A stretch of 5,543 nucleotides of DNA from Candidatus Sumerlaeota bacterium (GTDB taxonomy: Bacteria > Sumerlaeota > Sumerlaeia > SLMS01): positions 1-5,543 of the forward strand of contig JADZDZ010000260.1 of assembly GCA_020850785.1 (NCBI GenBank), written 5' to 3'. The notes under the pieces were generated by a model. The model searched no databases, had not been told where the DNA came from, and worked only from the letters and a program-made list of their open reading frames with translations. Below, one piece after another: positions 1 to 5,543 of the stretch (position 1 is its first letter; each line of letters opens with the position of its first letter). A program made the position numbers and the translations under genes.

Positions 1-2
1 AG

Positions 3-632
3 GGGGAAACGAGCACGCCCTATCCCCTTCAGGAAGCCGTGGAAGCGCCCGCGTCTTCGATGCACACCGCCGGCAAGTTCTTCTCGCTCGGCTATCATCA
101 CATCGTCGCTCTTGATGGACTGGATCATATTCTCTTCGTCGTGGGATTGTTCCTTCTTTCAACACACCTGAAGCCGCTGTTCTGGCAGGTGACGGCCTTC
201 ACCATCGCGCATTCTGTGACGCTCTGCCTTTCCGTTTTTCACATCATCAAGCTTCCTTCGGGAATCGTCGAATCGCTGATCGCGCTTTCCATCGCTTACG
301 TCGCGATTGAAAACCTCGTGACGCAGAAACTAAATTGGTGGCGCCCGCTGATTGTGTTTTGCTTTGGACTGATGCACGGGTTGGGCTTTGCAGCGGGGCT
401 GGAGGAGGCGGGGATTCCAAAGGGTGCCCTCATCAACGCCCTCGTCAGCTTCAACGTTGGCGTGGAAATCGGCCACCTCACCATTGTCGCGGTCGCGTTC
501 CTGCTCGTCGGCTGGTTTCGTGAAAAGCCATGGTATCGAAAGGCGATCGTCATCCCCGGCTCCTCAATCATCGCCCTGATGGCCCTGTTCTGGTTCGTGC
601 AACGGACGATCAGCATGTTCACCGAGGGCTGA
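3..632 (+). CDS. HupE/UreJ-like integral membrane protein (5' partial)
   Basis: The protein is the multi-helix membrane part of a HupE/UreJ-type protein. HupE and UreJ are linked to nickel supply for hydrogenase and urease, but this longer branch has no proven substrate. Counting from GTG at 39, family-like His and acidic signatures lie in or near hydrophobic helices: GYHHIVALDGLDHILF (18-33), FTIAHSVTL (54-62), FGLMHGLGFA (109-118) and FNVGVEIGHL (138-147). About five to six hydrophobic segments are visible, and the last ends near residue 188. The frame is open to the left edge with no stop. GTG 39 and ATG 60 both lack a properly spaced Shine-Dalgarno. Family members often carry a large extracytoplasmic N-terminal part before these helices, so I infer that the gene starts outside the window. 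If not, GTG 39 would give 197 residues. No hydrogenase or urease gene is nearby. The family call is firm; the substrate is unknown. Confidence 0.85.
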   Translation, partial: GETSTPYPLQEAVEAPASSMHTAGKFFSLGYHHIVALDGLDHILFVVGLFLLSTHLKPLFWQVTAFTIAHSVTLCLSVFHIIKLPSGIVESLIALSIAYVAIENLVTQKLNWWRPLIVFCFGLMHGLGFAAGLEEAGIPKGALINALVSFNVGVEIGHLTIVAVAFLLVGWFREKPWYRKAIVIPGSSIIALMALFWFVQRTISMFTEG

Positions 633-635
633 TTC

Positions 636-653
636 GCGCCGCAGCCGTGGCGC
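636..653 (+). terminator. possible weak terminator hairpin after the HupE-like gene
   Basis: A perfect 5-bp stem, GCGCC (636-640) with GGCGC (649-653), closes an 8-nt loop three bases after the stop codon at 630-632. It is followed only by a mixed pyrimidine stretch, not a true T run. Its position fits the end of the upstream transcript, but the stem is short and may be chance in GC-rich DNA. Confidence 0.22.
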
Positions 654-671
654 TTGCGAGTTCAACTTTCC

Positions 672-688
672 TTGCAAGCGGCTTGCAA
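672..688. promoter_or_regulatory. perfect odd-centred palindrome, candidate LacI-type operator
   Basis: TTGCAAGC-G-GCTTGCAA is a perfect 8-bp inverted repeat around one central G, lying 70 bp before the GntR start codon at 759. Its layout matches the classical lac operator core TTGTGAGC-G-GATAACAA: TTG..CAA ends, a GC/CG centre and an odd axis. It does not resemble the TNGTNNNACNA-type sites of FadR-like regulators. A related CTTGCGAG stands at 653-660, 18 bp upstream of CTTGCAAG at 671-678. The likely ligand is the LacI-family protein encoded at 1449-2471 or another family member, and the likely target is the GntR gene. The palindrome is seen directly; its function is inferred. Confidence 0.5.
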
Positions 689-758
689 ATCGCGTAATCA
701 AGCTGGTCGCGCCCAAAGGGTGGCGATCAATTCGCAGCAATTGGCGCTTGATGTCGCG

Positions 759-1415
759 ATGCCGAGACCAGTGAAGACGTCACACAAGAGCAAGAAGGAG
801 GCTGTCTATACGGCACTCCTGAAGTTGATCGTGACCGGGGAGCTTCGCCCCGGCGACAAGCTGGTCATCGACAGCATTGCGCGGAAGTTTGGCCACAGCC
901 ACATTCCCGTGCGGGAGGCGGTGCAGCAGCTTTCCGCAAACGGCTTTGTGGAAATCCGCCCCTATTCAGGCGCCACTGTCACGCAGCCGGGCGGTGAAGC
1001 CATCTCCGAAATCCTTGAGCTGCTGGAGGCGCTGGAACTGATCGCCGCGCGCGCCTCCTGCCAGTGCATTACCGAAGGGAACGTTGCGGAACTGACGACA
1101 ATGCTGGAGAAAATGAACGGCCTTCAGCGCGATGCGACGCAATGGGCCGAAAGCAACACGGCGTTCCATGACGAAATCCTCCGAATAGGAGGCCGCACGA
1201 TGACGATGAAACTGCTCGAAAACGTGCGGAATCATTGGAAGCGGCTGAGACGCGTCCAGTCGCCGGGGGCGGTTCATTCCAACATCGCAGAAGAACAACG
1301 GGAGAACTGGCAGATTCTTGAGGCGCTGAAGCATCACGATGCAGCGCGCCTTGAAACGTTGCTTCGCCATCACAACCGCGCGACGCGCGAAATGCACCTG
1401 AACCAAGAACGCTGA
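759..1415 (+). CDS. GntR-family transcriptional regulator, FCD subfamily
   Basis: A 218-residue cytoplasmic DNA-binding regulator. The N-terminal winged helix-turn-helix covers about residues 12-75, with the typical run TGELRPGDKL (26-35), then HIPVREAVQQL (48-58) and the wing near 63-75. An all-helical FCD effector domain covers about 85-215, with AFHDEIL (135-141) and a His-rich last helix (LRHHNRATREMH, 202-213). FCD regulators usually sense small organic acids, often through a bound metal. Here the usual DxxFH motif reads NTAFH (133-137) and the usual EHxxI motif reads ENWQI (182-186), so two expected ligands are Asn. ATG 759 is chosen because the wHTH follows at the normal distance; a TTG at 654 would add 35 unrelated residues. 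No good Shine-Dalgarno is present. The gene is convergent with the LacI gene, with 33 bp between stops. The effector is unknown. Confidence 0.9.
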   Translation: MPRPVKTSHKSKKEAVYTALLKLIVTGELRPGDKLVIDSIARKFGHSHIPVREAVQQLSANGFVEIRPYSGATVTQPGGEAISEILELLEALELIAARASCQCITEGNVAELTTMLEKMNGLQRDATQWAESNTAFHDEILRIGGRTMTMKLLENVRNHWKRLRRVQSPGAVHSNIAEEQRENWQILEALKHHDAARLETLLRHHNRATREMHLNQER

Positions 1416-1448
1416 ACGGACGCCGCAATTTCCCGCGAGGCCGCGTTC

Positions 1449-2471
1449 CTACGTCGTGGCGCGATCAATGATACTGTAATCCGCCACCAGTTGCTGAATG
1501 GGCCTGCGCGAAGGATCGGCGATTAGCTTCAGCGCGATCTCCGCCGCCATCCCACCGATCTGTTCCGCTGGTTCGACCACCGCTGACAACTGAATGCGCC
1601 CGTGGCGGCAGATGGGCGCATCACCGAGCGCCAAAAGGGAAACGTCCTCCGGCACGCTGAGGCCGCGTGCGTCCAATTCCTCAATGGCGTGCAGCGCCTG
1701 CTGCCAGGAATCGGAGATCAGCGCATCGGGACGCTCCGCCGCGCTGAAAACCGCGCGCATCATGCCACCATCATCGGAATTTCGCGGGACGTCGATGCGC
1801 CATTCGGGCCGCAGTTCCCGCTTCGCCTCCATCAGCGCCTGACGATGCCCCTGATATTGTTCGCTGCCGGCGGGATTGGTGGCTGCGCTTCCCAGAAACG
1901 CAATGCGGCGGCGCCCCTTCCCGATAAGATGGCGCGTCGCAGCGGCGGCAACGCGGGTGCCGTCCCAGGCGGCGTAGCTGGCATCGGGAATGCCCTTTGC
2001 CCGGTGCCCGACGAAAACGAACGGCACTCCACGCTCAACGATGCGACGATGATTTTCCGCCCGCACGGTGGCGCAGCAGACGATGGCCTCCACGCCGCGC
2101 TCGATCAGAAGTTTGATCTCGCGCTCCTCCCAATCATCATCGTCGTGTGCCGCCGCAATCAACGGAACATGCGTCTGCATTTTGTGGAGCCGAGAGCGAA
2201 TGCCCGTGATGATCGACTCGCCCCATGCCGAGTTGAAACCGGGAAGGATCACGCCAATCATCCCCGAACGGCGACGGCTCAGGCTGCGAGCCGTTTCGCT
2301 CGGAACGAAGCTCATTGCTTCGGCCAGACTGCGGACGCGCTGCGCGGTCTTTTCGGAAATGCCACGCTCGCGATAGCGCCCATTGAGGATGACGCTGACG
2401 GTGGTGCGTGCGACACCCGCCTTCTCCGCGATCATCGCCATCGTTGTTGGTTTGGTGCGTTTGACAATCAT
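1449..2471 (-). CDS. LacI-family transcriptional regulator
   Basis: A 340-residue repressor-type regulator. The helix-turn-helix lies at residues 9-31 (TTMAMIAEKAGVARTTVSV, then ILNG). The hinge carries ARSL (61-64), whose Leu in this family wedges into the operator centre. From about residue 70 (GMIGVILPGFNSAWG) there is a periplasmic-binding-protein-like sugar-sensing domain, including EDVSLLALGD and the usual family C-terminal end. The turn after helix 2 is longer than in LacI (RYRERGISEKT, 32-42), as in Cra/FruR-like members and many verrucomicrobial ones. ATG 2471 puts the HTH at the normal distance; a TTG at 2549 would add 26 unlikely residues. The Shine-Dalgarno is weak (GCGAG). The gene lies downstream of prfC on the same strand, 114 bp away, so it may have its own promoter. 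The ligand is probably a carbohydrate, judged by family only. A candidate operator is the palindrome at 672-688. Confidence 0.93.
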   Translation of the reverse strand: MIVKRTKPTTMAMIAEKAGVARTTVSVILNGRYRERGISEKTAQRVRSLAEAMSFVPSETARSLSRRRSGMIGVILPGFNSAWGESIITGIRSRLHKMQTHVPLIAAAHDDDDWEEREIKLLIERGVEAIVCCATVRAENHRRIVERGVPFVFVGHRAKGIPDASYAAWDGTRVAAAATRHLIGKGRRRIAFLGSAATNPAGSEQYQGHRQALMEAKRELRPEWRIDVPRNSDDGGMMRAVFSAAERPDALISDSWQQALHAIEELDARGLSVPEDVSLLALGDAPICRHGRIQLSAVVEPAEQIGGMAAEIALKLIADPSRRPIQQLVADYSIIDRATT

Positions 2472-2585
2472 CTCGCGATGCGGTGGATGCCGCCGTTCCC
2501 TGCTGTTGGTGACCACGCTGCAACATGGTCCCGCCGCAGGCGCGGGCAAGGGGATTGGTGGTAAAACCGCCCCGTCTAACGCGAG

Positions 2586-4190
2586 TCAGGCCGAAATGGC
2601 CGGTGCCGCCTGAAGGAACAGTGTGTCCTCGTAGTTTCGCACCGCATACTTCATCGTCCAATCATCGCGGAACAAGACGATGGGAAGGCCGCGTTGATCG
2701 AGGAACACCTGACTGATGCCGGCGCGATTGAAGCGCGAAGTGTCCTCCGGAATCTTTCCATCCTTCGTCGTGATCCAACGCGCGGAACCGAAGGGCATCG
2801 GATCAAACTTCACTTCACAGTTGTATTCGTAATCCAGCCGTGACTTCACGATCTCAAACTGAAGCTTCCCGATCGCCGCAAGCACCGGCTCGCGTGCGCC
2901 AAGGTCCGGTTGGTAGAGCACCTGAATCGCGCCTTCCTCGCTAAGTTGCGACAGCCCCTTGTCGAGTTGCTTGCGTTTCATGGGATTTGGCGTGCGCACC
3001 GCAGCGAAAATTTCCGGGCAGAAGCGCGGAATTCCCTCAAACTGGAATTTTTCGCCCAGCGTCAGCGTGTCGCCGATGGCGAATTTCCCCGTGTCGTACA
3101 ATCCCACAATGTCACCGGCGAAGGCCGTTTCCACCTGCTCGCGCTCGTTGGCGAAAAACATCACCGCGTTGTTCAGCGCCACGCGCTTTCCGTTGCGAAC
3201 GTGATAAGCCTCCATGCCGCGCGTGAATTCCCCGCTCACGATCCGCATGAACGCAATGCGATCGCGATGATTCCTGTCCATATTCGCCTGAATCTTGAAC
3301 ACAAAGCCGGTAAATTTTTCATGGCTGGGCTCAATCATTCCCACGGTGGAAACGCGGCCCACCGGCGGGGGAGCCATTTCACCGAACGATTCAAGGAATG
3401 GCTCAATGCCGTAATTCGTCAGCGCGGATCCGAAGAACACCGGAGTAATGTCACCGGCGGCGAACTTCGCGGGGTCGAATTCCTCCCCGGCGATGTCCAG
3501 CAGTTCCAGTTCCTCCTTCGTGCGCTTGAACAGGTCTTCGCCAAGAATCCCGCGCATCCGGTCGTCGTCCCACTCGATGCGATCATCAACGGCGCGATCA
3601 CCGCGCCCCTCGCCGCGCTGGAACATGTGCGCGACTTTCTTGTAACGATCGTAGACGCCACGGAACTCGCCGCCGCGCCCGATGGGCCAATTCACCGGCA
3701 CGCAATGAATGTGCAGCAGCTTCTCAATTTCCTCCATCAACTCCAGCGGGTCGCGTCCCTCGCGATCCATCTTGTTCACGAAGGTGAAGATCGGCATTTC
3801 GCGAAGGCGGCACACCTGAAACAGCTTCTCGGTCTGCGCCTCAACACCCTTCGCCGCATCGATCAACATGATTGCCGAATCGGCGGCGGTGATCGTTCGG
3901 TAGGTGTCCTCGCTGAAGTCCTGATGGCCTGGCGTGTCCAGAAGGTTATACTGCAACCCGTGATAGGGGAACTGCATCACCGACGTGGTGACGCTGATGC
4001 CGCGCTCCTTTTCCACCTGCATCCAGTCGGACGTGGCGGACTTCTGCGCCCGCCGCGCCTTCACCGCACCGGCAAGGTGAATCGCACCGCCGTACAGCAG
4101 CATCTTTTCCGTCAGCGTGGTTTTGCCCGCGTCCGGGTGGGAGATGATGGCGAAGGTGCGTCGCCGCGCGATTTCTTCCTGAAGGTTCAT
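2586..4190 (-). CDS. prfC: peptide chain release factor 3 (RF3)
   Basis: RF3 is the translational GTPase that removes RF1 or RF2 from the ribosome after peptide release. The product is 534 residues, near the 529 of E. coli RF3, and appears complete. GTPase motifs are intact: P-loop SHPDAGKTT (17-25), switch I ERGISVTTSVMQF (62-74), DTPGH (85-89), NKMD (139-142) and GSA (254-256). The RF3-type segment SDWMQVEKERGI precedes switch I and separates it from EF-G and LepA. A beta-barrel domain (about 285-375) and the RF3 C-terminal domain (to 534) follow, including FARGMEAYHVRNGKR-like and YEYNCEVKFDPMPF-type stretches. ATG 4190 starts with MNLQEEIARRRTFAII, the normal RF3 beginning; an in-frame extension to 4328 is proline-rich and unlikely to be translated. 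Only a poor Shine-Dalgarno (GGCGAAAG) is seen. prfC is normally monocistronic housekeeping. Confidence 0.97.
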   Translation of the reverse strand: MNLQEEIARRRTFAIISHPDAGKTTLTEKMLLYGGAIHLAGAVKARRAQKSATSDWMQVEKERGISVTTSVMQFPYHGLQYNLLDTPGHQDFSEDTYRTITAADSAIMLIDAAKGVEAQTEKLFQVCRLREMPIFTFVNKMDREGRDPLELMEEIEKLLHIHCVPVNWPIGRGGEFRGVYDRYKKVAHMFQRGEGRGDRAVDDRIEWDDDRMRGILGEDLFKRTKEELELLDIAGEEFDPAKFAAGDITPVFFGSALTNYGIEPFLESFGEMAPPPVGRVSTVGMIEPSHEKFTGFVFKIQANMDRNHRDRIAFMRIVSGEFTRGMEAYHVRNGKRVALNNAVMFFANEREQVETAFAGDIVGLYDTGKFAIGDTLTLGEKFQFEGIPRFCPEIFAAVRTPNPMKRKQLDKGLSQLSEEGAIQVLYQPDLGAREPVLAAIGKLQFEIVKSRLDYEYNCEVKFDPMPFGSARWITTKDGKIPEDTSRFNRAGISQVFLDQRGLPIVLFRDDWTMKYAVRNYEDTLFLQAAPAISA

Positions 4191-4235
4191 GGATGCTTTC
4201 GCCTGCAATATCGGGGGCGGAGGCCATTCAGCCTT

Positions 4236-4251
4236 TCCCGCGGACGCGGGA
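4236..4251. other. small GC-rich hairpin in the prfC leader
   Basis: TCCCGC-GGAC-GCGGGA forms a perfect 6-bp stem with a 4-nt loop, 46 bases upstream of the prfC start. Neither strand has a following T run, so it does not look like a terminator. It could structure the prfC leader RNA or be chance in GC-rich DNA. The rest of 4191-4395 shows no convincing promoter or coding signal. Confidence 0.25.
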
Positions 4252-4395
4252 CGATAGCCGCTCGCCGCAGGCTGGCAAGGGTTTTGGTCGCGCACCCCCT
4301 CCCCATTCCAGCCATCTCCGTTTCTCAATGAACTTGACGTGGTAGGGCGCCCCGCCCGATGGCTGTCGGCGATACCTCAACTGCCCGAACCAATC

Positions 4396-4752
4396 ATGGC
4401 CGCCCGCAGAAAATCACGCTCGCAGTCTGATGGAGTGCCCGCCGGGAAAATACTTGGCGCGATAGTCCTGCTTTTTGTGGGCTGCGCCGCAGGCTACGCC
4501 CTTCGCTCCTAACACCCCCTCCCCCTTCCCTTCGAAAGCGAACTCGTCGCCGACAAGTCGTCGGACAACGTTGCTGACGAAACGTTGAAGGACATTGTCA
4601 GGACCGCCACGGATCGCGCCGAAAAGGCCGAATCGGAGCGTGATGCGCTGCGCCAGGAACTGGCCACGCTCAGATCCGATCAGCAGAAAACCGAACACGA
4701 ACTGGCCGACATGCAGATCAAGTCCGTGCTGGAAACTCCGGTCCGCCAGTAG
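4396..4752 (+). pseudogene. membrane-anchored coiled-coil protein gene with in-frame TAA
   Basis: One frame runs from ATG 4396 to TAG 4750-4752, broken by a single TAA at 4510-4512. The first part (38 residues) has a basic start (MAARRKSRSQ) and one hydrophobic helix (GAIVLLFVGCAAGYAL, about 21-36). After the stop the same frame gives 79 residues beginning HPLPLPFESELVADKSSD, then a charged heptad-like helix (RTATDRAEKAESERDAL, RQELATLRSDQQ and on to the end). A single-pass anchor followed by a coiled coil is a common whole-protein design, so I read this as one gene of about 118 codons hit by a nonsense change, or a sequencing error. No ATG or GTG restarts the second part early; the first possible start is TTG 4585. 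Alternatives are a real 38-residue membrane peptide or readthrough. No family is recognised and no Shine-Dalgarno is seen before ATG 4396. Confidence 0.5.
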
Positions 4753-4809
4753 TCAATTTTTGCGCTTGCATCGCAGCCCCCATCCCACAGACATTCCCGC
4801 CCCGCCTGT

Positions 4810-4897
4810 GGACAGGTGGCGGAGTGGTCAATCGCAACGGACTGTAAATCCGTCGACCTAACGGTCTCCGATGGTTCGAATCCATCCCTGTCCACCA
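4810..4897 (+). tRNA. tRNA-Tyr (GUA anticodon), CCA encoded
   Basis: All parts of a class II tRNA are present. The acceptor stem pairs GGACAGG (4810-4816) with CCTGTCC (4887-4893), followed by discriminator A 4894 and an encoded CCA (4895-4897). The D stem pairs GCG with CGC (4819-4821, 4833-4835). The anticodon stem pairs ACGGA with TCCGT around loop CTGTAAA, with anticodon GTA at 4844-4846. The long variable arm has the stem GACC/GGTC (4855-4866). The T arm pairs GATGG with CCATC around TTCGAAT. A long variable arm with GUA is the bacterial tRNA-Tyr pattern. It reads UAU and UAC codons. No clear promoter is seen in 4753-4809, so it might be co-transcribed with the region upstream. Confidence 0.97.
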
Positions 4898-4947
4898 TTT
4901 CAAAACCCAGCGCGGTCAACTTCCCGGTTTGTGTTTCGGCGATCGCG

Positions 4948-5502
4948 TCAGCCGGCCTCTTCCCGCTTCTTTTCGAGCAGCTTGTCTATACGGCTTTCCA
5001 GATTCGTGGGATAGCCGGAGTACTTGATGCTTCCGTCCCTGTCGATGATCAGCACGCGGGGAATGGGCCCAACACCAAAGCTCCGGGCCACTCCGTGCGC
5101 GCCGGAATAGATGGATGGGTAGTTGATCCCGCGAGCCGACTCGAAACTTGTCAGCGCCTGCGGATCCCGGTCCAAGCTGACGCCGATCACCTGCACGTCC
5201 GCTGCGTAGTCGGCCTGAAGCGCGATCATATCCGGTACTTGTGACACGCACGGCGGGCACCACGTCGCCCAAAAATCAACGACGATGATCTTCCCCGGAT
5301 ATTGATCGATGGAGATTGTCCGCCCATCAACCGTGGCACCGACGATATCCTTGCTGTCTCCCGAAATCATCCCCTCACGCAATCTGTTCAGCCCAAAAAT
5401 GGTCAGCACGGCGAGGAGGAAGGCACCGGCGGCGACCATGATACGGTACGGCTGACGGCTCTCCGGTGTCTGTTCCGATTCTTCTATGATGAAGGCGCTC
5501 AT
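4948..5502 (-). CDS. membrane-anchored TlpA-like thioredoxin (disulfide reductase family)
   Basis: The product has 184 residues. A short cytoplasmic start (1-20) precedes one membrane helix (about 21-38, IMVAAGAFLLAVLTIFGL), so the rest should face the periplasm. The redox domain (about 52-175) has VVDFWATWCPPC (74-85), with the active-site Cys pair at 82 and 85. Further on are VIGVSLDRD (105-113) and the cis-proline loop GPIPRVLIIDRDG (145-157; cis-Pro 148). TlpA/ResA-like proteins reduce or exchange disulfides in exported proteins, classically in cytochrome c maturation. No cytochrome gene is visible here, so the partner is unknown. The N-terminal anchor has no lipobox. ATG 5502 is chosen because an in-frame stop lies upstream at 5533-5535; no Shine-Dalgarno is evident. 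The gene converges with tRNA-Tyr, with 50 bp between them and no strong terminator. Confidence 0.93.
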   Translation of the reverse strand: MSAFIIEESEQTPESRQPYRIMVAAGAFLLAVLTIFGLNRLREGMISGDSKDIVGATVDGRTISIDQYPGKIIVVDFWATWCPPCVSQVPDMIALQADYAADVQVIGVSLDRDPQALTSFESARGINYPSIYSGAHGVARSFGVGPIPRVLIIDRDGSIKYSGYPTNLESRIDKLLEKKREEAG

Positions 5503-5543
5503 GGTGGGTTGGTCATACCGGTTGGCTGGTCCTCATGCCAGCA

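Noticed and set aside
672..700. TTGCAA and TAATCA spaced by 17 bases as a sigma-70-type promoter for the GntR gene
   Set aside because: The -10 box matches the consensus at only two of six positions, so a promoter is not supported.
654..758. TTG 654 as start of the GntR gene
   Set aside because: It would add 35 residues unlike any GntR N-terminus and place the operator-like palindrome inside the coding region; ATG 759 gives the normal wHTH position.
1414..1448. GAACG/CGTTC inverted repeat between the convergent stops as a bidirectional terminator
   Set aside because: The 5-bp stem encloses about 25 unpaired bases and no T run follows on either strand.
2507..2515. TGGT-G-ACCA palindrome upstream of the LacI gene as an autoregulatory operator
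   Set aside because: Only four base pairs per arm, and its half-sites do not match the TTGCAAGC palindrome; too short to support.
2530..2546. CCCGC/GCGGG hairpin between prfC and the LacI gene as a prfC terminator
   Set aside because: The stem is five base pairs and is not followed by a T run on the minus strand; GC-rich DNA gives such stems often.
1602..2564. Plus-strand open frame (320 codons) opposite the LacI gene
   Set aside because: It is the antisense shadow of a complete LacI-family gene and has no domain or plausible start.
2910..4331. Long plus-strand open frame (473 codons) opposite prfC
   Set aside because: It is the antisense shadow of a clearly intact RF3 gene. Its translation is His- and Arg-rich without any recognisable domain, as expected from the complement of GC-rich coding DNA.
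4680..4919. Minus-strand frame across the tRNA containing DGFEPS and DLQSVAI
   Set aside because: This is the well-known false protein made by translating the complement of a tRNA gene; the cloverleaf explains the bases.

Overview
No clearly new biological system is visible in this window. It looks like a piece of a GC-rich bacterial chromosome (by eye well above 55% GC). Start codons have weak or absent Shine-Dalgarno sequences. The LacI and GntR regulators and the HupE-type membrane protein resemble those of Verrucomicrobiota or a neighbouring PVC lineage. That placement is an inference from protein flavour only; no marker gene here fixes the taxonomy.

Layout, left to right. (1) Bases 3-632 (+): the C-terminal membrane part of a HupE/UreJ-type protein, open at the left edge and probably cut off. 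(2) Bases 633-758: an intergenic region with a weak hairpin and a perfect 8+1+8 palindrome shaped like a LacI-family operator. (3) Bases 759-1415 (+): a GntR/FCD regulator, with Asn at two positions that are usually metal ligands. (4) Bases 1449-2471 (-): a LacI-family repressor convergent with the GntR gene. (5) Bases 2586-4190 (-): prfC, peptide chain release factor 3, complete with all G motifs. (6) Bases 4191-4395: the prfC leader, with a small hairpin. (7) Bases 4396-4752 (+): a small membrane-anchored coiled-coil gene interrupted by an in-frame TAA. (8) Bases 4810-4897 (+): tRNA-Tyr(GUA) with a long variable arm and an encoded CCA. (9) Bases 4948-5502 (-): a membrane-tethered TlpA-like thioredoxin with WCPPC.

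The genes do not form one obvious pathway. prfC and tRNA-Tyr are translation housekeeping functions, and the TlpA-like protein serves envelope redox chemistry. The two regulators sit tail to tail with no sugar or organic-acid genes in the window, so their targets lie elsewhere or beyond the edges. The points most worth a second look are the interrupted coiled-coil gene, the lacO-shaped palindrome upstream of the GntR gene, and the altered FCD metal site.
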